Positions 1 to 8,208 of a DNA stretch of 18,483 nt are shown here, one piece after another (position 1 is the stretch's first letter; each line of letters opens with the position of its first letter). The stretch comes from Thermomicrobiales bacterium. GTDB lineage: Bacteria; Chloroflexota; Chloroflexia; Thermomicrobiales; UBA6265. Where the stretch lies: the NCBI GenBank assembly GCA_025928535.1, contig JAICJJ010000005.1:1-18483 (forward strand), given 5' to 3'. The translations under genes and the position numbers were made by a program. Below the pieces are notes generated by a model. The model saw only the letters and a list, made by a program, of their open reading frames with translations, was not told the DNA's origin and did no database searches.

Positions 1-1281
1 CTGGTCGCGCTGGCGTTTCTGCGCGGCATCGGCGGCGGCATTCCGCCGCTGGCGAACGCGGCGGCGCCCGTCTTCACGCCGGCTGTGCAGCGGCCGGAGC
101 CGTCGCAGCCGGCCGCCGCGCCCGGCCCGCAGCAACTGCCGCCGACAGTCAACGATGTGTTGCAGCGGTCGGCCCAATCGAACCAGGCGCAACACGATCT
201 GCAGACGCTGGCGAACGCCCTCCAGGATCACGCCGTCACGAGCAGCGCGGCCGACAACATTTCCCAGGGGAACTATCCGCAAGCGGCGAACGACCTGCGC
301 AACCTCGCGCCGAACGCCGGCCAGATTTCGCCGTCGTCGCGAACGTCGCTGGCGAACGATCTCAATCAGGCGGCCGGCCAGATGAGCGACACCAACGCGC
401 CGCTGAAGCAGGCGGCGCAATCCGCGGCGAGCGGGTTGCGGCAAGGCGATCAGACGGCTCAGCAAGGGATGCAAAATCTGGCGAACGCGGTCGAGCAGAC
501 GGGCCAGCAGGTCGTCTCGCAGCAAGACCTGGCGAGCCAGATGCAGCAGGCGCAGGCGGCCCAGCAAGCCGGCGGCGCAGCGGCGCCCGGCAGCCAGAGC
601 CAGGACGGCCAGATGGGCGCGCCGCAATCGGGTCAGCCGGGCGCGAACCAGTCAGGCGACGCCGGGCAAGCCGCCGACGCCCAATCCGGCAGCGCCAGCC
701 AGGGCCAGGCCGGACAAAACGGTCAGCAAGGCCAGGGGCAGCAGGGTTCGCAAGATGGCGCGAGCCAGTCGGGAGCGGCCGGGCAGCCGGGCCAGGGCGA
801 GCAGGGCGCGGGCCAGGCAGGCGCGCAGTCGGGACCGAACGGGCAACGCGACGGCTCCGGCGGGGCGCCGCAAGCGGGCCAGCAATCCGGCCAGGGCAAT
901 GGCGCCGGATCGGGCGACGCCGAACATCAGGTTCCGCCCGATCAGGCGAACGGCGCGGCCGGCGGCCAGCAGCAAACCGACCAGAAAGGCGTTCCGGCCC
1001 AGCAGCGGGTCTCGAACGGCGACGGCAAAGGCGGCAATCCGGGAGGATCGGCGCAACCGATCAACCAGACGCTCGAACTGCCGTCCGGGCCGCCGAGCAA
1101 TCAGAACGTGCAAACCTCGGACAACGGCGGCTCGTCGATGCGCGGCAGCGGCGCCGGCGTCACCGCCGGGTCGGGCTCGGCCGTGCAGGGCGACGTCGGG
1201 CAGGCCGGCCCCGACAGCAATCGCGTGCCTGCCGATTACCGTTCGGTGGTCGAACGCTATTTCACGGAAGGCAATCCCTGA
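1..1281 (+). CDS. Gln/Gly/Ser-rich protein of a Bat-like operon (5' end missing)
   Basis: The reading frame is open to the first base, so the start lies upstream of the window. A GTG at 85 is available but has no convincing ribosome-binding site. The first ~20 residues are hydrophobic and glycine-rich (LVALAFLRGIGGGI), which suggests the end of a membrane segment. Next comes a helical Gln/Ala/Asn-rich, probably coiled-coil stretch (nt ~140-560). After that is a long low-complexity Gly/Gln/Ser/Ala region (nt ~560-1060) and a compact C-terminus ending in ADYRSVVERYFTE. That ending, with a V-P-x-x-Y-R-x-V-V-x-x-Y-F pattern, is one I associate with membrane proteins encoded beside MoxR/DUF58/VWA genes. 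The stop overlaps the next start by one base (TGATG), so the genes are probably translationally coupled. The biochemical role is unknown; an extracytoplasmic or membrane-tethered partner of the VWA proteins is an inference. Confidence 0.75.
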   Translation: MVALAFLRGIGGGIPPLANAAAPVFTPAVQRPEPSQPAAAPGPQQLPPTVNDVLQRSAQSNQAQHDLQTLANALQDHAVTSSAADNISQGNYPQAANDLRNLAPNAGQISPSSRTSLANDLNQAAGQMSDTNAPLKQAAQSAASGLRQGDQTAQQGMQNLANAVEQTGQQVVSQQDLASQMQQAQAAQQAGGAAAPGSQSQDGQMGAPQSGQPGANQSGDAGQAADAQSGSASQGQAGQNGQQGQGQQGSQDGASQSGAAGQPGQGEQGAGQAGAQSGPNGQRDGSGGAPQAGQQSGQGNGAGSGDAEHQVPPDQANGAAGGQQQTDQKGVPAQQRVSNGDGKGGNPGGSAQPINQTLELPSGPPSNQNVQTSDNGGSSMRGSGAGVTAGSGSAVQGDVGQAGPDSNRVPADYRSVVERYFTEGNP

Positions 1282-2282
1282 TGCGCCCCGCCTGGCTCCC
1301 CACGTTCGGGCGCGGCGCGGCCACGCCGACGGTCGAGGCCGTCCCGGATGAGACTCCCCTCTTCGACGAAGCGTTGCTGGCGCGGGTGCGGCGGCTGGTG
1401 CTCCTCTCCGGCCGCGTGCGGGCGGAAGGGCTGGCCGGCGAACATCGCTCCCGCCGGCGCGGCTCGTCGCCCGAGTTCGCCGATTTCAAGAATTACAGCC
1501 AGGGCGACGATTTTCGCCGGATCGACTGGAACACCTACGGCCGGCTCGACAACCTCTTCGTCCGGCTGAGCGAAGTGACGACCGAACTGAGCGTCCATAT
1601 GCTCCTCGACGCCAGCGATTCGATGGATTGGGGCGGCGCCGACGAGGCGCCGACCAAATTCACCTACGCCCGGCGCGTCGTGGGCGCGCTCGGTTATGTC
1701 GCCTTGTGGCATTTCGACCGGCTGACGATCGCGCCATTCGGCCCCGATCTCGACCGCATGTTCGGGCCGGCCCAAGGCCGCGCCAACATCGTGCCGATGT
1801 TGCGCTATCTGGAGACGCTGCAAACCCGGCCCGGCACGTCGCTGGCAGAGAGCGTCGAACGCTATGTGCGGGCGCGGCGCCGGCCCGGCGTCGCCATCCT
1901 CGTCTCCGATCTGCTCGCCGGCGAGCCGGAGGACTTGCGGGCGGCGCTGCGGACGTTGCGCTCGCGCGGCTGGCACGCGGTCGTCATCCAGACGCTCGAC
2001 GAAGCCGAAATCGCGCCCGATCTGGCCGGCCGCTATCTGACGGGCGGGGCGACGACCATGCGGCCGTTGGTCGAATTGATCGATCTGGAAAACGGCGGCC
2101 GGCTGCGGCTCACCCCCGACGACGATCTCCTCGGGCGCTACGCGCGCGCGGTCGCCGGCTGGCTCGACGAACTCGAAGCGGCCGCGCGTGATGAGGAAGC
2201 GCTCTACATCCGCTTGCTCACCTCTCGTCCGTTCGACGATCTGGCGCTGGAAGCGTTGCACCGGATGGGGGTGGTCGCATGA
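1281..2282 (+). CDS. DUF58 domain protein (VWA-like, Bat-type operon)
   Basis: A 333-residue protein with the hallmark DUF58 block at residues ~54-95 (E-H-R-S-R-R-R-G-S-S-P-E-F, then Y-S-Q-G-D-D-F-R-R-I-D-W). A VWA-like beta strand follows with a metal-site motif D110-x-S112-x-S114 and a second acidic strand (AILVSDLL). DUF58 proteins are typically encoded next to MoxR AAA+ ATPases and VWA membrane proteins. They are thought to act in chaperone-like assembly or metal-insertion systems, but their reaction is not defined. The start overlaps the preceding stop (TGATG) and the end overlaps the next gene (ATGA). There are no convincing membrane segments, so the product is probably cytoplasmic. The family call is firm; the function in this organism is inferred. 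Confidence 0.9.
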   Translation: MRPAWLPTFGRGAATPTVEAVPDETPLFDEALLARVRRLVLLSGRVRAEGLAGEHRSRRRGSSPEFADFKNYSQGDDFRRIDWNTYGRLDNLFVRLSEVTTELSVHMLLDASDSMDWGGADEAPTKFTYARRVVGALGYVALWHFDRLTIAPFGPDLDRMFGPAQGRANIVPMLRYLETLQTRPGTSLAESVERYVRARRRPGVAILVSDLLAGEPEDLRAALRTLRSRGWHAVVIQTLDEAEIAPDLAGRYLTGGATTMRPLVELIDLENGGRLRLTPDDDLLGRYARAVAGWLDELEAAARDEEALYIRLLTSRPFDDLALEALHRMGVVA

Positions 2283-4300
2283 GCGTCCTCGTCCCGCTCG
2301 GCTTGCTGGCGCTGATCAGCCTCCCGGCGATCGTCGTGCTGCACATGCGGAACGTGACGCCGCAGACGCGGCCGATCCCGTCGCTCCGCTTCTGGCTGGC
2401 CGCCAATCCGCGGACGACGGAGCAAACCCGCTTTCGCCGGCCGCCGATCACGCTCCTGCTGATCTTGCAGTTGTTGATCGCCGCCGCGCTGGCGCTGGCG
2501 TTGGCGCGGCCGGTGACGAGCCGGGCGATGAGCGCCCTCGGCCTCGACCTGCGCAGCGAGCCACGCCATCTGATCTTGCTGATCGACGGCTCGACCAGCA
2601 TGAGCGCAACCGACACGCCGGACGGCCGCTCCCGCTTCGAGGCGGCGCGGACCGAAGCGTTGCGGGAATTGAGCGATCTGCGCGAAGGCGACGTGGCGAC
2701 GGTGCTGCTGCTCGGCACCCGCACCGTGTCGTACAGCGCCACCGACGGCGCGTCGCTCGGGGCGTTGCGGGAGCGGATCGCCAGCGTCGCCCCTCCGGGC
2801 GGCCGCGCCGATCTCGACGCCGCGCTGACGCTCGCGCACGATCTGCTGTTGCCCGGCCTCGACGATCAGGTTTCGGTGATCACCGACGGCGCGGTCGCGG
2901 CCGATCCGGGCACGGCCGACCGCCTCGGCGCGCCGGTCGCGCTCCATCTGGTCGGCAGCGCGGCGACCGGCGCGACGGCGCCGAATGTCGCGGTGGTCGA
3001 TCTTTCGTCGCGGACGGACCCCCAGCACCCGGCGCAGCCGCAACTTTATGCCCGATTGCTCAATTTCGGCCCGACCGCCGTCTCCGCGCCGGTCGCGCTC
3101 GACAGCGACGGTCTCGAGGTGAGCCGGCAGCCGGTGACGTTGCCGCCGAACGGCGGTTCGGCCGAATTGACCTGGGCGTTGCCGCAAGGCGCCCAACGCG
3201 TCAGCGTGAAGATCGACGCGCCCGACGCGCTGGCCGCCGACAACGAAGCGTCGCTCGTGGCGCAGGGCAACGCCGCCGGCAGTCTCGGACTCGACATCCT
3301 GCTCGTCTCGGACGCGCCGGCCGCCTTGCAGCGCGCCCTTTCGGCGCTGCCGGGCGCGCAGGTGACGAGTCAGCCGACCGACGGCTTCGCCGCCGCAATC
3401 GCCGGCCACACGTACGATCTGATCGTGTTCGACCGGACTGCGCCGCCGGCCGACGCGGCGCCCCAGCCCGGCGCGCCATTGCTGTTCGTCGATCCGCCGG
3501 CCGGCGGCCCGTTCGCGACGAACGGCGTGATGACCAATCCGACCGTCAGCCGCTTGCGGGCGCAAGACCCGTTGCTGCAAGGCGTCGATCTCTCCGGCGC
3601 GACCTTCGGCTCCGCGCCGATCTATCAACTCGACCGCGGCCAGGACGAGGTCGTCGGCGCCGACCAGGGTCCGCTCGTCTTTCGCGACCGGGTCGACAAC
3701 CAGCCGGCGATCGTGCTGGCGTTCGATCTGACCCAATCGAATCTGCCGCAGCGCGTGGCGTTTCCGATCCTGATCGCCAACGCCGTCGCCGAACTGGCGC
3801 CGAATCCGCTGCCGCCGTCCCTTCCGCTCGGCGATCCCCTCGCCTACCGTCCGCGCGCCGGCGCGGCGACCGTGCGCATCACGCCGCCGGACGGCAAGCC
3901 GGTCGATCTCCCGGTCGCCGCGCCCACGTCCACCGGGGTGGAGGCCGGCGACAGCGTGATCGCCGATCAACTGCGCGACGTGGTCTTTTCCGACACCGGG
4001 ACGCCCGGAACCTACACCGTGCAGGAACTCGACGCCGCCGGTCATCCGCGCGGGGGCGGCTCCTTCACCGTCAACGCCGGGCATCCGCGCGAATCGGATT
4101 TGCGACCCAACCCCGATCTGGCGGCGACGCTCGCCCGCGCCAAAGCCGGCGGCGACGTCGGAACCCGCGCTTCGCTCGCCGAACTCTGGCCGCCGCTGGC
4201 GCTGCTCGGGCTGGCGCTGCTCGCCGTCGAATGGATCGTCGCCCTCACGCGCCGCCGCCCTGGCGCGTCACGCCGCTTCGCCGGCCGTTCGACGGCATAG
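2279..4300 (+). CDS. BatA-type membrane VWA domain protein
   Basis: A 673-residue membrane protein. The N-terminus fits the BatA N-terminal family: a membrane segment at residues ~2-22, a conserved R-x-I-P-S-L-R-F-W-L stretch, and a second membrane segment at ~57-77. A VWA domain begins near residue 97 with a complete MIDAS motif D103-x-S105-x-S107. The long middle part (residues ~240-620) looks like beta-rich extracytoplasmic domains and includes a Rossmann-like stretch (LGLDILLVSDAPAALQRAL). A C-terminal membrane segment (~637-657) is followed by an Arg-rich tail. The start ATG overlaps the DUF58 stop (ATGA). VWA domains bind metal-dependent protein ligands, so this is probably the surface partner of the MoxR/DUF58 machinery; its substrate is unknown. 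Confidence 0.88.
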   Translation: MSVLVPLGLLALISLPAIVVLHMRNVTPQTRPIPSLRFWLAANPRTTEQTRFRRPPITLLLILQLLIAAALALALARPVTSRAMSALGLDLRSEPRHLILLIDGSTSMSATDTPDGRSRFEAARTEALRELSDLREGDVATVLLLGTRTVSYSATDGASLGALRERIASVAPPGGRADLDAALTLAHDLLLPGLDDQVSVITDGAVAADPGTADRLGAPVALHLVGSAATGATAPNVAVVDLSSRTDPQHPAQPQLYARLLNFGPTAVSAPVALDSDGLEVSRQPVTLPPNGGSAELTWALPQGAQRVSVKIDAPDALAADNEASLVAQGNAAGSLGLDILLVSDAPAALQRALSALPGAQVTSQPTDGFAAAIAGHTYDLIVFDRTAPPADAAPQPGAPLLFVDPPAGGPFATNGVMTNPTVSRLRAQDPLLQGVDLSGATFGSAPIYQLDRGQDEVVGADQGPLVFRDRVDNQPAIVLAFDLTQSNLPQRVAFPILIANAVAELAPNPLPPSLPLGDPLAYRPRAGAATVRITPPDGKPVDLPVAAPTSTGVEAGDSVIADQLRDVVFSDTGTPGTYTVQELDAAGHPRGGGSFTVNAGHPRESDLRPNPDLAATLARAKAGGDVGTRASLAELWPPLALLGLALLAVEWIVALTRRRPGASRRFAGRSTA

Positions 4301-4309
4301 GATATTGTT

Positions 4310-6955
4310 ATGTCGATTTCCTTCGCCCAGCCGCAATGGTTCTGGCTTCTCCTCGCGGCGCCGCTCCTCGGCTTCGCCGGCTGGCGCTTCGGGGTGCGCG
4401 GCGGCCGTCTGCCGACCGCGGCGTTCTGGCTGCGGCTGGCGACCTTCGCCCTGCTGATTCTGGCCATCGCCCAGCCGTTGCTGGCGAGCGGCGCCGGCCG
4501 GTCGTCGACCGTTTTCGTCGTCGATCGTTCCCGCTCGATTTCGGATGAAACGGAACAATCGGCGGCGTCCTGGGTGAACACGGCCGCCGCCGACGCCGGC
4601 GCGGCCGATCGCGCAGCGGTCGTGACGTTCGGCGCCGACCCGGCGCTGGCCGCCCCGGCGACCGCCGCGCGCCAACTCGATCCCGGCTGGACGCAGGCGG
4701 CGCCGGCTAACGCCGACTACACCGACATCGGCTCGGCGCTGGCGCTGGCGCGGGCGTTGCCGCTCGGCGGCGCGCGGCGAGTCGTGCTGCTGTCGGACGG
4801 CGCGGAAAACGTCGGCCGGGCGCTCGATCAGGCGGCGCAGGCCGCGGCCGACGGCATTCCGATCGACGTCGTGCCGCTGGCCGGCGTCGGCGAAGGCGAT
4901 CTTCGGATCGACGGCGCGACGGTTCCCTCGTCCGCCTGGATGGGGGAGCCGATTCCCGTCGTCGCCAGCGTCAGCACCGGCACCGGGGGCGCCGGGACGC
5001 TCGGCGTCTGGGTCGATGGCCAGCCCAAAGCGCAGGAGTCGGTCACCTTTCCCGCCGGGCTCAGTTCCCACGCCTTTCAATTGACCGGCCTGACCCCCGG
5101 CTTTCATGCGATCGAGGTCCGCGTCGGCGGCGTCCCGAACGACGACCGCTTTCCCGACAACGATCGCCTGCCGCTGGCGCTCGTCGTGCGCGACAAGCCG
5201 AGCGTGCTCCTCGTCGCCCCGCCGAATTCCGATCCGGGAATGCTGCAGGGGGCGCTCGGCAAGAGCGGCGTCCAGGTGACGGTGACCGACCCGTTGCACG
5301 CCCCCACCCGCCTCTCCGATCTCGGTCAATACGACGCCTTCATCCTCGACAACGTCGCCGCCGCCGAGTTGTCGCTCGATCAACTGGCCGGCTTGCAGGA
5401 AGCGGCGCGCACGCTCGGCCGCGGCCTGATCGTCGTCGGCGGCACGTCGAGTTACGGTCCGGGCGGCTACGCCGGCACGAAACTGGAAGACACGCTGCCG
5501 GTGACGGTCAAGGTGACGGACGGGCGGCAACGGCAAAAGGTCGCCTTGCTCGTGATTCTCGACAAGTCGGGCTCGATGAGTTACGACCCGCTCGGCGGCG
5601 CGGCCAAGATCGAGATGGCGAAAGAAGCGGCTCGGCTGGCGGTCGAGTCGCTGTCGATCGGCGACGAATTCGGGGTGCTGGCCTTCAACGACGAGCAGGA
5701 ATGGGTCGTGCCGATGACCGCGATCGACAGCGAAGCGACGCGGCAAGACATCGAACGGCGCATCGCCGGCGTCAGCGCCGACGGCGGCACCGAAATTCTC
5801 CCCGCCCTCTCGGCCGGTCTCGACGCCATTCGCAATGTTTCCGCCGATGTCCGCCACATCGTGCTGATGACGGACGGCAAGGCGCGCACCGGCACCCGCG
5901 AGAGTTATCAGAAACTGCTCGATGACGCGGCGAGCGACCACGCCACCCTCTCGACGATCGCGATCGGGCAAGACGCCGACACCGATCTGCTCAATTTTCT
6001 CGCCGATCAGGGGGGTGGGCGGTACCACTTCACCGACAAGCCGGAAGACATCCCCAAACTGGCGTTGCAGGAAGCGCAAAGCGCCGGCAGCCAGTCGATC
6101 ATCCGCGGCGATTTTCAGCCGATCCAGACCACGCCGAGCCCGATCATGACCGGCTTCACGCCGCAAGAGTTGCCGCATCTCGACGGTTATGACTACGCCC
6201 AAGCGAAGCCCGACGCACAGGTCATCCTGACGAGCGGCCGAGGCGATCCCGTGCTGGCGAAATGGCAATACGGCCTCGGCCGGGTGATCGCCTGGACCGC
6301 CGACGACGGGGTCGATTTCGCCGCGAACTGGCCGACGTGGGCGCGCTACGGCGAATTCTGGAATTCGATGCTGCGCTGGGCGCTGCCCGATCCCGAAAAC
6401 CGGCCGTTGACGGTCGGCGTCGCGCGCGACGGCCCGCAGGCGGTCATCACCGTCAACGAAGCGGGATCGGAAACCGGCGCCGATTTCAGCGGGCTGGCGA
6501 CGACGAAAGCGACGATCATCGCGCCGAACGGAACGAAATTGCCGGAGCAGACGCTGGCCCAGACCGGGCCGGGGCAATACCAATTGCGCGTCGACGCGCC
6601 GCAGTCGGGCGCCTATCAGATCGACATCACCCAGGCCGCCAACGGCCAGACGCGGACCGAAACCGCCGGCTTCGCCGTGCCCCCCTCCCCCGAGTTGCAG
6701 CCGGCGCCGGGCGGGGCCGATCTGCTGCGCGCGATCGCGGCCCGCACCGGCGGCCGCGTGCTGTCGCTCGACGACGCCAGCGGCGTCTTCGCCGGCGGCT
6801 TGCCCGGCTCGCCGCTGCGCGAGTATCGGCCGATCTGGCCGGCGCCCCTGACGCTGGCGTTGCTCGCGCTCGTCGCCGAAATTGCGTTGCGGATGGGCCT
6901 GCCGCTCGGATTCGCGGGGCGACTGCCGCTCCGGATGCGCCCGCCGCTCGCCTGA
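4310..6955 (+). CDS. Large membrane protein with two VWA domains and a GATase-like domain
   Basis: An 881-residue protein starting 9 bases after the previous stop, with a modest AGGAT ribosome-binding sequence upstream. Two N-terminal membrane segments (residues ~8-26 and ~42-60) precede a first VWA domain with MIDAS-type D72-x-S74-x-S76. A beta-rich stretch follows. Residues ~300-400 resemble the class I glutamine-amidotransferase-like fold common in these proteins (GLIVVGGTSSYGPGGYAGT), with no visible catalytic Cys. A second VWA domain carries D418-x-S420-x-S422, then GGTEI and MTDGKA, consistent with an intact MIDAS. A C-terminal beta domain and a membrane segment near 848-872 end in a short basic tail. 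The architecture matches the large 'VWA domain-containing/glutamine amidotransferase-like' proteins found in Bat-type operons. Complex scaffolding is inferred. Confidence 0.88.
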   Translation: MSISFAQPQWFWLLLAAPLLGFAGWRFGVRGGRLPTAAFWLRLATFALLILAIAQPLLASGAGRSSTVFVVDRSRSISDETEQSAASWVNTAAADAGAADRAAVVTFGADPALAAPATAARQLDPGWTQAAPANADYTDIGSALALARALPLGGARRVVLLSDGAENVGRALDQAAQAAADGIPIDVVPLAGVGEGDLRIDGATVPSSAWMGEPIPVVASVSTGTGGAGTLGVWVDGQPKAQESVTFPAGLSSHAFQLTGLTPGFHAIEVRVGGVPNDDRFPDNDRLPLALVVRDKPSVLLVAPPNSDPGMLQGALGKSGVQVTVTDPLHAPTRLSDLGQYDAFILDNVAAAELSLDQLAGLQEAARTLGRGLIVVGGTSSYGPGGYAGTKLEDTLPVTVKVTDGRQRQKVALLVILDKSGSMSYDPLGGAAKIEMAKEAARLAVESLSIGDEFGVLAFNDEQEWVVPMTAIDSEATRQDIERRIAGVSADGGTEILPALSAGLDAIRNVSADVRHIVLMTDGKARTGTRESYQKLLDDAASDHATLSTIAIGQDADTDLLNFLADQGGGRYHFTDKPEDIPKLALQEAQSAGSQSIIRGDFQPIQTTPSPIMTGFTPQELPHLDGYDYAQAKPDAQVILTSGRGDPVLAKWQYGLGRVIAWTADDGVDFAANWPTWARYGEFWNSMLRWALPDPENRPLTVGVARDGPQAVITVNEAGSETGADFSGLATTKATIIAPNGTKLPEQTLAQTGPGQYQLRVDAPQSGAYQIDITQAANGQTRTETAGFAVPPSPELQPAPGGADLLRAIAARTGGRVLSLDDASGVFAGGLPGSPLREYRPIWPAPLTLALLALVAEIALRMGLPLGFAGRLPLRMRPPLA

Positions 6956-6983
6956 CCTCGCTGGCCGCCCGAGCCGCTATCAT
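6952..6983 (+). promoter_or_regulatory. Possible sigma-A promoter of the CorA gene
   Basis: TATCAT at 6978-6983 matches the -10 consensus at five of six positions. CTGACC at 6952-6957 is a -35-like hexamer but lies 20 bases away, which is longer than ideal. It sits about 40 bases before the corA-like ATG and just after the VWA operon stop, so CorA may have its own transcript. Confidence 0.3.
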
Positions 6984-7021
6984 GCCGCGCAGGACACGGC
7001 GGCGAAGGCGGCGAGGGGGCG

Positions 7022-7987
7022 ATGATCACGGTCTGCATCGATCGCAACGGCGAAGACGTGCGGGAAACCGTTTCGCCGGAAGGGATCAGCGAACTCGTCG
7101 CCGACCCGTCCGCTCTCCTCTGGGTCGACGTCGCCGATCCGACGCCGGACGAATTCGATCTGTTGGCGGGCGAATTCGGATTCCATCCGCTGGCGGTCGA
7201 AGACGCGATACGCCAGCACCAGCGGCCGAAACTCGACGAATACGACGGCTATTTTTTCCTCATTTTCTACACGCTCGAACTGTGTGACGGCAGCCCTCGC
7301 GGCCAGGAGATCGCGTTTTTCATCGGCAAGAATTATGTCATGACAGTCCACGACGGACGGCCGCCGGTGCTCGAAGAAACCCGTCAGCGCTGGCAGGCGA
7401 ATGTCGCGCACAAGGAAAACCGGACGGTCGGCTTTCTCGTCTACACCATCCTCGACGCGATCGTGGACGACTATTTTCCGGTCATCGACGGCGTGGCCGA
7501 GCAGATCGACGCGCTCCAGGACGAGATCTTCGCCGGCGGCGAAGCGCAAACGCAGGAAGAAATCTTTCGGCTGAAACGCAATCTCCTCGACGTGCGGCGG
7601 ATCGTGGCGCCGGAGCGGGACGTGATGAACCGGCTGGTGCGCCGCGACGCGCCCGTGTTCGACCCGGCGGTGATCGTCTACTACCAGGATGTCTACGACC
7701 ACATCATGCGCGTCACCGACGCCGTCGACACCTATCGCGATGTGCTTTCGAGCGCGCTCGACGCCAATCTGTCGATGACGTCCTACCGGCTCAACCAGGT
7801 GGTGAAGCGGCTGACGTCCTGGTCGATCATCCTGATGTCCGTGACGCTGATCGCCAGCATCTACGGCATGAATTTCGTCAACATGCCGGAACTCGAATGG
7901 ACCTGGGGCTATCCGGCGGCGCTGGCGGGGATGGTCGTGCTGGCGCTCGGTCTGCTCGCGCTCTTCAAGCGGATCGACTGGCTCTGA
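7022..7987 (+). CDS. corA: CorA-family magnesium/cobalt transport protein
   Basis: A 321-residue protein of normal CorA length. The N-terminal two thirds is an alpha/beta cytoplasmic domain followed by long helices (QIDALQDEIFAGGEAQTQEE onward). Two membrane helices lie near residues 262-281 and 298-317. The signature Y281-G-M-N motif closes the first one, and a basic C-terminal tail (LFKRIDWL) ends the protein. CorA channels are homopentamers in the inner membrane, and the GMN loop selects hydrated Mg2+ (also Co2+ or Ni2+). The start ATG at 7022 follows a purine-rich GAGGGG ribosome-binding site. The usual acidic MPEL loop is present as NMPELEW. Its location after the VWA operon may be coincidental. 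Confidence 0.95.
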   Translation: MITVCIDRNGEDVRETVSPEGISELVADPSALLWVDVADPTPDEFDLLAGEFGFHPLAVEDAIRQHQRPKLDEYDGYFFLIFYTLELCDGSPRGQEIAFFIGKNYVMTVHDGRPPVLEETRQRWQANVAHKENRTVGFLVYTILDAIVDDYFPVIDGVAEQIDALQDEIFAGGEAQTQEEIFRLKRNLLDVRRIVAPERDVMNRLVRRDAPVFDPAVIVYYQDVYDHIMRVTDAVDTYRDVLSSALDANLSMTSYRLNQVVKRLTSWSIILMSVTLIASIYGMNFVNMPELEWTWGYPAALAGMVVLALGLLALFKRIDWL

Positions 7988-8020
7988 GCGGTCTCGTTCG
8001 TCGTCGTGACGGTCGCGATT

Positions 8021-8119
8021 GTCATCCTGACGGTCGGGGTTGTCATCCTGACGGAGGAAGGACCTCGTCGATCGTCGGTGGCGAAGAACGCGATGCTTCG
8101 GCTGCGGCCCCAGCATGAC
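8021..8119. repeat. Decayed intergenic hairpin repeat (copy 1) with direct repeat
   Basis: The non-coding gap between CorA and the convergent hydrolase gene is 221 bases long (7988-8208). Bases 8042-8119 begin GTCATCCTGA and end AGCATGAC, flanking GACCTCGTCG and GATGCTTCGGCTGCGG. These are the same landmarks, over the same 78-base length, as the element at 18059-18136. The left arm is also partly duplicated as a 21-base direct repeat (TGTCATCCTGACGG at 8020 and again at 8041). Base pairing between the two arms is imperfect here, so this copy looks older. The rest of the gap (8120-8208) holds nothing I can name apart from an AT-rich patch near 8160-8180. Confidence 0.7.
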
Positions 8120-8208
8120 GAAGGAGGGCGCGGCCGGATTCTCAGGGCGCGAACGTTTCTTATTGACATAATCTTCAGATCAAGCGACGCGAATCGGACC
8201 GGCGGCCG

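Noticed and set aside
2204..4084. A 626-codon open frame on the minus strand opposite the BatA-type gene
   Set aside because: It is Arg/Asp-rich with no recognisable domain and lies wholly opposite a well-supported membrane VWA gene. Long antisense frames are expected in DNA this GC-rich.
4268..6583. A 771-codon open frame on the minus strand opposite the double-VWA gene
   Set aside because: Same reasoning: compositionally biased shadow of the real gene with no motif or ribosome-binding site.
8163..8168. TTGACA, a perfect -35 hexamer on the plus strand
   Set aside because: It lies between two convergent genes, has no matching -10 at the right distance and no plus-strand gene downstream.
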